Both the position numbers and the translations under genes were made by a program. The notes below the pieces were generated by a model that was not told the origin of the DNA, made no database searches, and worked only from the letters and a program-made list of their open reading frames with translations. Of a stretch of 45,280 bases of DNA, positions 1 through 7,843 are shown piece after piece. Within the stretch, counting starts at the first letter, position 1; every line of letters starts with the position of its first letter. This stretch comes from Pelovirga terrestris (GTDB lineage Bacteria; Desulfobacterota; Desulfuromonadia; Desulfuromonadales; Geopsychrobacteraceae): positions 1-45,280 of the forward strand of contig NZ_JACWUN010000019.1 of assembly GCF_014773365.1 (NCBI RefSeq), written 5' to 3'.

Positions 1-54
1 GAGCGGGACTGTTCAGTTACATAGAGCAGTTCCATCGTTTTCAACACACTTCGT

Positions 55-127
55 GAACCGCCGTATACGGAACCGTACGTACGGTGGTGTGGGAGGACGG
101 CAGGGGCGACCCTGCCTCCTACCCGAT
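55..127 (+). mobile_element. Group II intron 3' end (domains V and VI)
   Basis: Positions 55-88 fold as a 34-nt group II domain V: a lower helix pairing 57-65 with 80-88, a two-base bulge (CG at 78-79), an upper helix and a four-base loop. The lower helix carries a CGC triad with the usual G-U wobble. Positions 91-124 fold as domain VI: GGGAGGA pairs with TCCT-A-CCC, leaving A121 bulged as the branch point 6-7 bases before the likely 3' splice site near 127. The intron body and any reverse transcriptase lie outside the window, so it cannot be said whether this is a complete intron or a fragment. The 3' exon starts about 80 bases before the FKBP gene. Confidence 0.8.
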
Positions 128-209
128 TGGGTTGATTTGTTAAAGTCTTTGTTACACGCATCCGTACCGGATGAACTTGCCAAAAACTCTGATAGAAAGG
201 TTGTACAGG

Positions 210-890
210 ATGAAAAAGTTTGTCATTTCAGTATCTATTATCATGTTTGTTGCGACGAGCGGTTATGCGGCAACATTAGAAACAGAAGCTCAGAAAATCG
301 GCTATGCCATCGGCATGAACATTGGCATGAACATGAAAATGCAGGAACTGGATATAGACCCGGAACAAGTGTCGGCAGGTCTTGTGGCCGCTTTTAAGGG
401 CGAACCAACCCTGATGGAAGAAGATCAGATGGCGCAGATACTGATGGCTTTTCAGCAGCAGATGCAGGTGCGCGACATGGAAAAGATGGCTGCTGAAGCC
501 ACGCTAAATACCGTCGCGTCGCAACAATATCTTGAAAAAAACAGCAAAAAGAAGGGTGTTGTGACAACAAAAACTGGTTTGCAATATCGCGTCTTGTCTA
601 AAGGTAAGGGGGCCTCACCCAAGGCTGATTCAACGGTGGATGTTCACTATCGTGGCACCCTGGTAGATGGAACCGAGTTCGACAGTTCTTATTCACGAGG
701 GGAACCCGCCACGTTTCCGGTTGGTAATGTTATCCCCGGCTGGACCGAAGCACTACAGCTGATGAAAGAAGGGGATAAGTGGGAAATTGCCATTCCAGCT
801 GAATTGGCCTATGCCGATCAGGGTGCGCCACCCGTCATCCCGCCAAGTTCCGCTCTTATCTTCGAAGTTGAGCTGCTGAAGGTCCATTAG
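210..890 (+). CDS. FKBP-type peptidyl-prolyl isomerase, exported (FkpA/Mip-like)
   Basis: Encodes a 226-residue peptidyl-prolyl cis-trans isomerase of the FkpA/Mip class, expected to help fold proteins in the periplasm. Residues 1-21 form a signal peptide ending near SGYA. Residues 22-110 resemble the helical FKBP N-terminal dimerisation domain. The C-terminal 110 residues are the FKBP domain, with VDVHYRGTLVDGTEFDSS, a VIPGW motif and the typical ending FEVELLKV. The start at 210 is preferred over an in-frame ATG at 171 because an AGAAAGG ribosome binding site lies 9 bases upstream and the signal peptide begins exactly there. The gene follows a group II intron end and ends in a convergent overlap with a small reading frame on the other strand. 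Confidence 0.92.
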   Translation: MKKFVISVSIIMFVATSGYAATLETEAQKIGYAIGMNIGMNMKMQELDIDPEQVSAGLVAAFKGEPTLMEEDQMAQILMAFQQQMQVRDMEKMAAEATLNTVASQQYLEKNSKKKGVVTTKTGLQYRVLSKGKGASPKADSTVDVHYRGTLVDGTEFDSSYSRGEPATFPVGNVIPGWTEALQLMKEGDKWEIAIPAELAYADQGAPPVIPPSSALIFEVELLKVH

Positions 891-973
891 TCCCCTTCCG
901 ACTCATTCTCATCGGGCAGTAAACGCCCGATGAGAATGAGGACAACGCCAAATAACAGTAATGTTTCAAACAT
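887..973 (-). CDS. Possible 28-aa single-pass membrane protein
   Basis: A 28-codon frame beginning MFETLLLFGVV, with one hydrophobic segment (residues 4-20) and an acidic tail (DENESEGD). GGGAGG lies 8 bases before the ATG at 973, a strong ribosome binding site; an alternative ATG at 979 is too close to it. The stop codon overlaps the stop of the FKBP gene on the other strand. The frame contains a perfect 16-bp inverted repeat, so part of its sequence may be constrained as RNA or DNA structure. No homologue is recognised. The case for a gene rests on the ribosome binding site and membrane-like composition alone. Confidence 0.4.
   Translation of the reverse strand: MFETLLLFGVVLILIGRLLPDENESEGD
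902..940. repeat. Perfect 16-bp inverted repeat after the FKBP gene
   Basis: The arms CTCATTCTCATCGGGC (902-917) and its complement (925-940) flank a 7-base loop. It begins 12 bases after the FKBP stop and would be a very stable hairpin in the FKBP transcript. It lacks the T-run of an intrinsic terminator on either strand, so it may act as an mRNA 3' stabiliser or a Rho-linked end. It also lies inside the small minus-strand frame. Confidence 0.7.
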
Positions 974-1115
974 GATCATTGCCTCCCTGGAATTTTCAGA
1001 TCCAACGCTTTAACCTGTTGACATCAAGATAGCTCCTCAATGTGTCACAATAATTCACACTGATGGGGCAGCTGGCAGCGCAGTAGCAAAATCAATACGG
1101 GAAGCTATGGTGATT

Positions 1116-1275
1116 GTTTGTTTGTACCTATTCCGCTTTGTCCTTGCGCAAGGCCTTTGGATCCAGTGGCAAGGGTTTTTGTCGTTATGGACGGCGACAA
1201 AAAGCGGTCATGGAAGACGAAAAGTGTCCCTTGACAGAGGATTCTCGATCCGGTGCTGAACAGATACGTTTGTTT
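1116..1275 (-). mobile_element. MITE-like palindromic element, copy A
   Basis: The element occupies 1124-1267 (144 bp) in the orientation opposite to copies B and C. It is bounded by terminal inverted repeats related to GTAACTATTCAGCACTG and GTATCTGTTCAGCACCGG. The 8-bp sequence GTTTGTTT occurs directly on both sides (1116-1123 and 1268-1275), a perfect target duplication. The copy is more diverged internally than B and C. Its right end lies about 30 bp before the -35 box of the aconitase promoter. It encodes nothing convincing. Confidence 0.85.
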
Positions 1276-1297
1276 TTATTTAAAGAGGATCTGCACG

Positions 1298-1325
1298 TTG
1301 ACTTCGATTTAAGACATCGTATACA
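1298..1325 (+). promoter_or_regulatory. Candidate sigma-70 promoter for acnB
   Basis: TTGACT (1298-1303) and TATACA (1320-1325) are separated by 16 bases. They lie about 100 bases before the acnB start, downstream of MITE copy A. Confidence 0.5.
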
Positions 1326-1428
1326 GTATGCAGTTGCTGGACGCTAAAACACTTGTTTAACCATAGTTTTTAGAATGAAAAATCAGGACCAATAACCAAT
1401 TTTCTAACGTGCTAACTGGAGGAGAGAG

Positions 1429-3963
1429 ATGATTGACGCTTATCTGAAACACGAAGAGGAAAGAAAGGCCCAGGGTATTCCTGCGCTGCCATTAAATCCG
1501 GAACAGACGTCTGGGCTGTGCGACCTGCTACAGAATCCTCCAGCGGGCAAGGAAGAATTTCTGTTGCATCTGCTGACTGAACGGGTTTCACCAGGGGTGG
1601 ACCCGGCTGCTGAAGTCAAGGCGGCATTTCTGGCAGATGTGATTACCGGTTCAAAATCGTCACCGTTGATTGATCGGGTCAAAGCTGTTCAGATTCTTGG
1701 TGCCATGATTGGTGGTTATAATGTCGATCCGCTGATCAACGCCCTGAAAGATGATGAGCTTGCCGATGCCGCCGCTCAGGCGCTGTCTGCAATGACTTAT
1801 GTCTATGATGCTGCTGAGCAGGTTATTGATCTGGCTAAAACCAATGCAGCAGCGAAGAAGGTTGTGCAAAGCTGGGCTGACGCTGAATGGTTTACCGGCA
1901 AGCCGGCGTTGCCGGAAGTGATAACCGTCAAAGTTTTTAAGGTCGAAGGCGAAATCAATACCGATGACTTTTCGCCTGCCGGCGATGCCTGGAGTCGCCC
2001 GGATATCCCTTTGCATGCTCTGGCAATGGGTAAAACCCGCTTCCCTGGAGGTATTGAGGAAATTGCCAAGTGGCGCGCTGCAGGCCATCAGGTAGCTTTT
2101 GTCGGCGACGTTGTCGGAACCGGCTCCTCGCGCAAGTCAGCCTGTAACAGCGTTTTGTGGTGTATCGGTGATGATATCCCTGCCGTACCTAATAAGCGCC
2201 GCGGTGGCGTGATTATTGGAGGCGTTATTGCACCGATCTTTTTCAATACCGCCCAGGACTCAGGTGCCCTGCCATTACGCATGGACGTCAGTAATCTGAA
2301 TATGGGTGACATTATCACCATCAATACCGCCAAAGGTGAGGTCACCAGCGCCGCCGGTGAGGTGATTACCACCTTTGAGATTAAGCCCTCTACGGTTCCG
2401 GATGAATATCGAGCCGGTGGTCGGGTGCCTTTGATTATTGGTCGTGCTCTTACCGGGGTTGCGCGCCAGGCGTTGGGACTAGGCGCTTCAGACCTTTTTG
2501 CTCAAGTCCAGAATCCTGAGCCGAAAGCAGGGCAGGGTTATACTCAGGCACAGAAAATGGTTGGTCATGCCTGCGGTGTTGCCGGGGTGTTGCCGGGCTG
2601 TTCCTGCGAACCAAAAATGACCACGGTCGGCTCCCAGGACACAACCGGGCCAATGACCGCCGACGAGTGGAAGGAACTCGCCTGTCTTCGTTTCCAGTCG
2701 CCCATGGTGATGCAATCCTTCTGTCATACCGCCGCCTATCCCAAACCGGCAGATATTAAAATGCACAAAACCCTGCCGCAGTTTATTGCCGAGCGTGGCG
2801 GCGTCCCTTTGCGCCCTGGCGATGGCGTTATCCACAGCTGGCTTAACCGGTTGTTGGTCCCCGATACGGTCGGCACCGGTGGTGACTCCCACACCCGCTT
2901 CCCGATAGGTATCAGCTTCCCAGCCGGATCCGGCCTGATTGCCTTTGCCGGTGCCCTCGGCTTTATGCCACTCGATATGCCGGAGTCGGTGCTGGTCCGC
3001 TTCAAGGGTAAACTAAATGAGGGCATTACCTTGCGTGATGCTGTCAATGCGATCCCCTACTGGGCGATCAAACAAGGCCTGTTGACCGTTCCCAAGAAAA
3101 ACAAAGTCAATATCTTTAACGGCCGTATCCTTGAAATGGAAGGGCTCCCCGACCTGTCGGTCGAGCAGGCATTTGAACTGACCGATGCAGCTGCTGAGCG
3201 TTCTGCGGCTGCTGGTTGTATCCAGCTATCGGAGGAGAGCGTCTGCGCTTACCTGCGTTCCAATATCGCTCTGATGGAGAAGATGATCAAGGATGGCTAC
3301 CAGGATGCAGAGACGCTGCGTAACCGGATCGATGCGGTCAAGGATTGGCTCAAGGATCCCAAGCTGATTCGCGCCGACTCCAATGCTGAGTATGCAGCCG
3401 TTATCGAGATCGATCTGGCCGAGATCACCGAACCGATTCTGGCCTGCCCGAATGACCCTGATGATGTGAAGCTTCTTTCAGACGTCCAGGGGACATCAAT
3501 CCAGGATGTTTTCATCGGTTCCTGTATGACCAATATCGGTCACTTCCGCGCTGCTGCTGAAATCTGGCGTGGGGAGAAGTTCAACCCCAACGTACGTACC
3601 TGGGTCTGCCCGCCGACCCGGATGGATCAGGAAAAACTCAAAGAAGAAGCGGTTTTCTCGGTCTTCAGTGCGAAAGGAGCCCGGCTTGAAATTGCCGGTT
3701 GTTCCCTGTGCATGGGAAACCAGGCCCGGGTGCCGGACAAGGTCAATATGTACTCTACCAGTACCAGGAACTTTGATGATCGCATTGGTGATGGTGCGCA
3801 GGTTTATCTGGGCTCGGCCGAACTTGGTGCCGTCGTTGCCAATGTTGGCAAATTGCCGACTCCGGCTGAGTACTTTGCGGTATACAAGGAACGCATTGCT
3901 CCTAAAGAAGCCCAGATTTACCAGTATCTGCAGTTTGATGAGATGGAGGGGTACGGAGCCTGA
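1429..3963 (+). CDS. acnB: Bifunctional aconitate hydratase 2 / 2-methylisocitrate dehydratase
   Basis: An 844-residue AcnB aconitase, interconverting citrate and isocitrate through cis-aconitate in the TCA cycle; AcnB enzymes often also act on 2-methylisocitrate. Domains follow the AcnB order: an N-terminal HEAT-like domain (about 1-165), the swivel domain (about 170-380, with the GTGSSRKSACNSVLW substrate-loop region), then the catalytic domains. The [4Fe-4S] ligands are C699 (GSCMTN) and C758/C761 (GCSLCMGN), matching C710, C769 and C772 of E. coli AcnB with a constant offset of 11. A GGAGGAGAGAG ribosome binding site precedes the ATG. It is monocistronic, with a promoter upstream and a strong terminator downstream. 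Nothing in it looks damaged. Confidence 0.98.
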   Translation: MIDAYLKHEEERKAQGIPALPLNPEQTSGLCDLLQNPPAGKEEFLLHLLTERVSPGVDPAAEVKAAFLADVITGSKSSPLIDRVKAVQILGAMIGGYNVDPLINALKDDELADAAAQALSAMTYVYDAAEQVIDLAKTNAAAKKVVQSWADAEWFTGKPALPEVITVKVFKVEGEINTDDFSPAGDAWSRPDIPLHALAMGKTRFPGGIEEIAKWRAAGHQVAFVGDVVGTGSSRKSACNSVLWCIGDDIPAVPNKRRGGVIIGGVIAPIFFNTAQDSGALPLRMDVSNLNMGDIITINTAKGEVTSAAGEVITTFEIKPSTVPDEYRAGGRVPLIIGRALTGVARQALGLGASDLFAQVQNPEPKAGQGYTQAQKMVGHACGVAGVLPGCSCEPKMTTVGSQDTTGPMTADEWKELACLRFQSPMVMQSFCHTAAYPKPADIKMHKTLPQFIAERGGVPLRPGDGVIHSWLNRLLVPDTVGTGGDSHTRFPIGISFPAGSGLIAFAGALGFMPLDMPESVLVRFKGKLNEGITLRDAVNAIPYWAIKQGLLTVPKKNKVNIFNGRILEMEGLPDLSVEQAFELTDAAAERSAAAGCIQLSEESVCAYLRSNIALMEKMIKDGYQDAETLRNRIDAVKDWLKDPKLIRADSNAEYAAVIEIDLAEITEPILACPNDPDDVKLLSDVQGTSIQDVFIGSCMTNIGHFRAAAEIWRGEKFNPNVRTWVCPPTRMDQEKLKEEAVFSVFSAKGARLEIAGCSLCMGNQARVPDKVNMYSTSTRNFDDRIGDGAQVYLGSAELGAVVANVGKLPTPAEYFAVYKERIAPKEAQIYQYLQFDEMEGYGA

Positions 3964-3990
3964 TCCATTAACCTGATAAGATATGTTACC

Positions 3991-4025
3991 AACAAAGGCC
4001 ACCCGGTTTACGGGTGGCCTTTGTT
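3991..4025. terminator. Bidirectional intrinsic terminator between acnB and dedA
   Basis: A perfect 15-bp stem (AACAAAGGCCACCCG and its complement) closes a 5-base GTTTA loop. The outer A/T-rich part of the stem can supply the U-tract in either direction, as expected between the convergent acnB and DedA genes. Confidence 0.85.
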
Positions 4026-4039
4026 AATGACGGCGGTAC

Positions 4040-4642
4040 TTACCGGAACAGTTTTTTAACCTGGTAATGGACCAGAACGACCAGCAGCAGCAGGAAAACG
4101 GCCAGGCCGAAACGTGCACCCATCGTCTGGGCCTGCTGCAGACTGCTGCCGCCGAGATAGCCGAGACCCGGATAGCAGATACCCCAGAGGATTGAACTGA
4201 TCAGGATGTAGCCGGTTGCCCCACGCCCGGGCATCTGCGACAGACCGGCAATAAATGGAACAATCCCGCGGATCGGTCCCAAAAAGCGGGCAAAAAACAA
4301 GCTTTTGCCACCATGAGTGAGGAAGAATTTCTGGGCGTAGCGGATCATCGTTCGGCGGCGGCGGAAAAAACGCATGCGTAAAAAAATGCCCCCATAGCTT
4401 TTGCCCAGCCACAGGCTGAGCAGATCACCACACAGGGCACCAAGGACAGCCAGCAGGATCAGGGTTGCCAGGTTGCCTTTGCCGGCAACAACAAGAAAAC
4501 CAGCCAGAACGATGATGGTACTGCCCGGGATGAGCAGACCGGCAACCGGTAGTGATTCTGCGAAGGCGACAAAAAAGATCAGAAAATGATATTTGCCACC
4601 GGCAGGAAGAAACATCAGGATTTGCTGGATCCAGGCCTCCAT
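4040..4642 (-). CDS. DedA family inner-membrane protein
   Basis: A 200-residue polytopic membrane protein of the DedA/SNARE-associated (VTT) family. Members act in membrane homeostasis, with lipid-scramblase or undecaprenyl-phosphate flippase activity shown for some. Recognisable features are FAESLPVAGLLIPGSTIIVLAG near residues 26-48, and FFARFLGPIRGIVPFIAG around 115-135, which holds the conserved arginine and proline. The ATG at 4642 overlaps the HD-gene stop as TGATG and has GAAGAGGG just upstream, so it is preferred over a TTG at 4648. It is the last gene of a minus-strand operon (ferredoxin, HD protein, DedA). Confidence 0.9.
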   Translation of the reverse strand: MEAWIQQILMFLPAGGKYHFLIFFVAFAESLPVAGLLIPGSTIIVLAGFLVVAGKGNLATLILLAVLGALCGDLLSLWLGKSYGGIFLRMRFFRRRRTMIRYAQKFFLTHGGKSLFFARFLGPIRGIVPFIAGLSQMPGRGATGYILISSILWGICYPGLGYLGGSSLQQAQTMGARFGLAVFLLLLVVLVHYQVKKLFR

Positions 4643-5217
4643 CAGCAACCCTCTTCCGGTTCAAAATCGGCCAACCAACGATCAAAAACAATCACCTTGT
4701 CACGACCGAAGCCCTTGAGTTGTTTACGTACCTTGTCGATGCTTTTGACCAGGTTCGATTTGTCCGGATCTTTTGAGTAAAAGAGATCGGCATAGCAGAT
4801 AATCTTCTCTTCCAGGGTTTCCGGAAGCAGATTACGCCGGGGCAGGGGCAGGTTGGCCTGTTCGATTTCTGCCGCTGTCAATCCTACCCCGGTATGACGT
4901 TCGCACACCCGTGCATGCGCGGGCAGTCCCAGCCCTTCGAGTAACCGGGCGCCGATAATGCCGTGCTGCAGATATGGCACCTCACCGTGACAGCCGATGT
5001 CGGGGGCATTGGTGAAGATCATGCCGATATCGTGCAGCATGGCCGCTTCGGCGATAAACTGCAGATCAGGGTTCTGTCCTCTCCGGCAGAGCGATCGGGC
5101 GATTTTAAGTGCCCGGCGGGAGACCCGGCGGCTGTGGTCAAGAAGGATTGTCCGCGCCGTCAGGTTGGACAGATAATATCGATCAATCAGATCCGCCGGT
5201 TTTAATCTGGTTTCCAT
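4642..5217 (-). CDS. HD-domain phosphohydrolase-like protein
   Basis: A 191-residue protein built around an HD fold. It has a first metal-ligand histidine in LLDHSRRV, a MLHDIGMIF (HDIG) motif, a later histidine pair region (HGEVPYLQHGIIGA) and a downstream CYADLFYS aspartate motif. These fit a metal-dependent phosphohydrolase of the small HDIG class; the substrate is unknown. ATG at 5217 is chosen, with GTG at 5220 possible; the ribosome binding site is weak, so translation may be coupled to the ferredoxin gene 15 bases upstream. The stop overlaps the DedA start. Confidence 0.8.
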   Translation of the reverse strand: METRLKPADLIDRYYLSNLTARTILLDHSRRVSRRALKIARSLCRRGQNPDLQFIAEAAMLHDIGMIFTNAPDIGCHGEVPYLQHGIIGARLLEGLGLPAHARVCERHTGVGLTAAEIEQANLPLPRRNLLPETLEEKIICYADLFYSKDPDKSNLVKSIDKVRKQLKGFGRDKVIVFDRWLADFEPEEGC

Positions 5218-5232
5218 CACAGGCGCATCGCT

Positions 5233-5424
5233 TTAATCATCCCAGGTGATGCAGGCCACCGGGCAGTTGTCCATCGCCTCCTCAATCTTTTCAATACGAT
5301 CGCCCTTTGGGTCAAGAATGCCGGCTTTATGTTCCGACACCATATGAAAAACCCTGGGACTGATCCGGGTGCAGGTTTCACAACCGATACAGACATTTTC
5401 GTCAAGATAGAGCACTTTAGCCAT
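5233..5424 (-). CDS. Single-cluster [4Fe-4S] ferredoxin
   Basis: A 63-residue ferredoxin. C12, C15 and C18 (CIGCETC) plus C54 (NCPVAC) supply four ligands for one [4Fe-4S] cluster, as in Desulfovibrio-type monocluster ferredoxins. The extra cysteine usually found in the ICP segment is replaced by serine (ISP), so the structural disulfide of that family is probably absent. The start at 5424 is set by the compact family length and an AAAGGA ribosome binding site 7-8 bases upstream; an upstream in-frame extension of 33 codons looks non-coding. It is the first gene of the ferredoxin / HD / DedA operon and diverges from the histidine kinase at 5531. Confidence 0.9.
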   Translation of the reverse strand: MAKVLYLDENVCIGCETCTRISPRVFHMVSEHKAGILDPKGDRIEKIEEAMDNCPVACITWDD

Positions 5425-5530
5425 AAGGAAATCCTTTGATGGTGATGTAGTGAAGAACGTTTCAAACTGTGGATCTTTGACTATTATTACCTGTTCGGGG
5501 GCACTTTGACAAACAAGATTCATTTTCCCG

Positions 5531-7084
5531 ATGAAATATGGTAGTGAACAGGAATGGTCATCAACGCTGCGGGGCTCTGTCGTTGTGAAAAAACATGTTG
5601 GTTTACGTACTGAAATCCTGGTTACTCTGACGTTTCTTCTGGTTGCAGCTCTATTGTTAGGCGGTATGCTGATGTTGCGACTGACCGAGCAACGTTTGCT
5701 GGCGGAACGCTTGCGTCACCTGGATGAAACTGCCCGTTTTGTCGCCCTCGCTTTAGCGCAACAGCAGAAGTCAGCCGATTCCTCTCACCCCGGTCCGTCA
5801 CGCCAACGCTTGCTGGATAAGCTGAGTGAGAATGCTAATTGCAACGGCTGGTGGCTGTATGATCAGGATCTCAATGCGGTGGAATCCTTCACCCGCACTG
5901 GACAACAGCCGTTTAGTCTGCCCCGCCGTCAACAGGTCAAACTTACCGGTAATATGGAATTGCGGGTCAATTTTCCGGCCCTGCTTAATCTGTTTGGTGC
6001 AACCGATGCCGGGGTTCATCTGGCTCTTCCCCTCTATGTCGATCAGCGCTTTGCCGGCGTGCTGGAGATGCACTTCAGCCTGGAGGATATCCGTCTGCAG
6101 TTGCTGGATGCCCTTAAAATACTGCTGATCTATGTGGCCCTCTATGGTCTGGTACTGATTGCTGCCGGTTATTATCTGCTTCAGCGCAATATTATCAAGC
6201 CGGCTAAACTGTTATTGCGGGCGACCCGGGATGTCGGTCGTGGTGATTTGAATACTCGCCTGCCGATCACCGGGCCGACAGAATTAGCTCAACTTGCCAC
6301 CGCCTACAATGACATGGTGATGGCCCTGGATAAAAGTCAGGCGCAAACGGGTATTCATATTGAAGAACTGAAAAAGACCAATCGGCAATTACAACAGGCT
6401 CGTGATGAGCTGATCCGCAGTGAAAAAATGGCATCCGTGGGTCAACTGGCCGCCGGCCTGGCGCATGAACTTGGCAATCCGTTAGCGGCCTTGATCGGCT
6501 ATCTTGAGTTGCTTAAAACCCGCTTGAGTGCGGCCGATAGGGACGTCGCGCAGCGGTGTCTGACCGAAACCCAGCGGATTGATTATCTGGTACGTGAGCT
6601 CCTCAACTTTTCTCGACCGGCGGATAAAAACAGTATTGATGAGGTTGACTGTATCGCTGAATTACGCGACTGTCGGGATCTGCTTGCGCGCCAGGGTACG
6701 TTCAAAGAGGTGCGGGTCGCTGATCAACTGGCTGAGGTTTCCGCCATAGTACAGATAAATCGGCAAAAACTTCATCAGGTCTATATCAATTTGTTGATCA
6801 ATGCTGTTCATGCCTGTGAAAAAAAAGGGGCGATTGAGCTGACCGCCGGATGCGGAACGGATCATGTCTGGCTGCAGATCAAAGATAATGGCTGTGGTAT
6901 TGCAGCGGGTCATCTTCCCCGAATTTTTGATCCTTTTTATACCACCAAGGCACCGGGAGAAGGAACCGGTCTGGGATTAACGATCTGTCACCGGATTATT
7001 GACGAGGCCGGTGGTCGGTTGCAGGTCGAGTCATGCCCGGGGCAGGGGAGTGTTTTCAGGTTGGTTTTGCCGTTGGCGGTTTGA
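5531..7084 (+). CDS. Membrane sensor histidine kinase (HAMP-HisKA-HATPase)
   Basis: A 517-residue sensor kinase. A transmembrane segment (about 29-50) and another (about 196-218) enclose an extracytoplasmic sensor region of roughly 145 residues. A HAMP linker follows (about 215-270), then a HisKA domain with H312 in LAHELGNPLAAL, an N box (NLLINAVHAC, about 419-428), and the DNGCGI and GTGLGL nucleotide-binding motifs. No response regulator is adjacent, so it is an orphan kinase here. The start is uncertain: ATG at 5531 and GTG at 5585 both lack a good ribosome binding site. The gene is followed by a 14-unit G-rich heptamer array and then a terminator. Confidence 0.9.
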   Translation: MKYGSEQEWSSTLRGSVVVKKHVGLRTEILVTLTFLLVAALLLGGMLMLRLTEQRLLAERLRHLDETARFVALALAQQQKSADSSHPGPSRQRLLDKLSENANCNGWWLYDQDLNAVESFTRTGQQPFSLPRRQQVKLTGNMELRVNFPALLNLFGATDAGVHLALPLYVDQRFAGVLEMHFSLEDIRLQLLDALKILLIYVALYGLVLIAAGYYLLQRNIIKPAKLLLRATRDVGRGDLNTRLPITGPTELAQLATAYNDMVMALDKSQAQTGIHIEELKKTNRQLQQARDELIRSEKMASVGQLAAGLAHELGNPLAALIGYLELLKTRLSAADRDVAQRCLTETQRIDYLVRELLNFSRPADKNSIDEVDCIAELRDCRDLLARQGTFKEVRVADQLAEVSAIVQINRQKLHQVYINLLINAVHACEKKGAIELTAGCGTDHVWLQIKDNGCGIAAGHLPRIFDPFYTTKAPGEGTGLGLTICHRIIDEAGGRLQVESCPGQGSVFRLVLPLAV

Positions 7085-7088
7085 TAGG

Positions 7089-7193
7089 TAGTGGGTAGTG
7101 GGTAGTGGGTAGTGGGTAGTGGGTAGTGGGTAGTGGGTAGTGGGTAGTGGGTAGTGGGTAGTGGGTAGTGGGTAGTGGGTAGTGGGGGGGGGG
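7089..7193 (+). repeat. TAGTGGG heptamer array (14 units) ending in a G-run
   Basis: Fourteen exact, uninterrupted copies of TAGTGGG fill 7089-7186 and run into further G residues to 7193. It starts five bases after the kinase stop and ends at its terminator, so it would be transcribed as the mRNA 3' end. GGG tracts separated by TAGT are a textbook G-quadruplex pattern. Perfect identity of all units suggests recent slippage expansion. Confidence 0.95.
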
Positions 7194-7232
7194 CGCTGCG
7201 AAGAAAGGGGTCTTCGCAGCGACCCTTTTTTT
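7194..7232 (+). terminator. Intrinsic terminator of the histidine kinase gene
   Basis: A perfect 10-bp stem (CGCTGCGAAG at 7194-7203 and its complement at 7212-7221) with an 8-base loop is followed by ACCC and a run of T residues (7225-7232). It works only in the plus direction. The last codons of the convergent cyclophilin gene overlap the T-run. Confidence 0.85.
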
Positions 7233-7740
7233 ATTCGACGATGGTGGCTTTCAGGATCAAGACGGCATCTTTGGGAACATCCTGATGATGGCCGGAATTG
7301 CCGGTTGGCACCTTGGCGATAGCGTCAACAACCTCCATGCCGTCAGTGACCTGGGCAAATACGGCGTAACCATAAGCGTTGGGAGTCTTTCCCTGGTGGT
7401 CGAGAAAACTGTTGTCGACCAGGTTAATAAAAAATTGACTGGTGGCACTGTCTACCACCTGGGTGCGTGCCATAGCGATAGAACCGCGGACATTTTTAAG
7501 ACCGTTGTCGGCTTCGTTTTTAATTTGCCGGCTGGTTCCTTTTTGTTTCATGTCAGCAGTAAAACCGCCACCCTGGACCATAAAGTTGGGGATAACCCGA
7601 TGGAAAATTGTCTGATCATAAAAGCCGTTGCGCACATAACCAAGAAAATTCTCAGTAGAGATCGGGGCTTTTTCCTGATTCAGGGCAATGGTGATCGACC
7701 CTTTGCTGGTTTCGATAATAACCTTTGGTTGTTGGCTCAT
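7231..7740 (-). CDS. Cyclophilin-type peptidyl-prolyl isomerase (PpiB-like)
   Basis: A 169-residue cyclophilin without a signal peptide, so probably a cytoplasmic prolyl isomerase like PpiB. The family motifs are clear: [13 protein letters not shown] (catalytic arginine and the following phenylalanine/glutamine), GSIAMAR, SQFFINL and [27 protein letters not shown] immediately before the ATG is a strong ribosome binding site. It is the second prolyl isomerase in the window, from a different fold family than the exported FKBP at 210. Confidence 0.95.
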   Translation of the reverse strand: MSQQPKVIIETSKGSITIALNQEKAPISTENFLGYVRNGFYDQTIFHRVIPNFMVQGGGFTADMKQKGTSRQIKNEADNGLKNVRGSIAMARTQVVDSATSQFFINLVDNSFLDHQGKTPNAYGYAVFAQVTDGMEVVDAIAKVPTGNSGHHQDVPKDAVLILKATIVE

Positions 7741-7843
7741 ACTTCCTCTCCTGTGAAATAGTTGGATGGCTGACGCAGATAAAACCTGTTCAGGTTATGG
7801 TTCAGGGCAACATCCTGGTGTAGAGATCGGGGTCTGGCATGGA

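Noticed and set aside
1-20. Possible right end of an IS element (complement begins GTAACTGAACAG, slightly like the MITE ends)
   Set aside because: Only 20 bases are visible, the inner bases do not match the MITE and no second end can be checked.
3-56. Frame ending YIEQFHRFQHTS, faintly like the C-terminus of IS3-family OrfB
   Set aside because: It is too short to judge, misses part of the motif and lies in what should be intron domain IV.
1114-1347. A 77-codon plus-strand frame before acnB
   Set aside because: It runs through MITE copy A and the acnB promoter, and lacks a ribosome binding site.
7089-7193. CRISPR-like array
   Set aside because: The repeats are 7 bp with no spacers and no cas genes nearby.
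7783-7796. Short palindrome AACCTG-TT-CAGGTT before the cyclophilin gene
   Set aside because: A 6-2-6 dyad is too short to separate from chance and matches no known operator.
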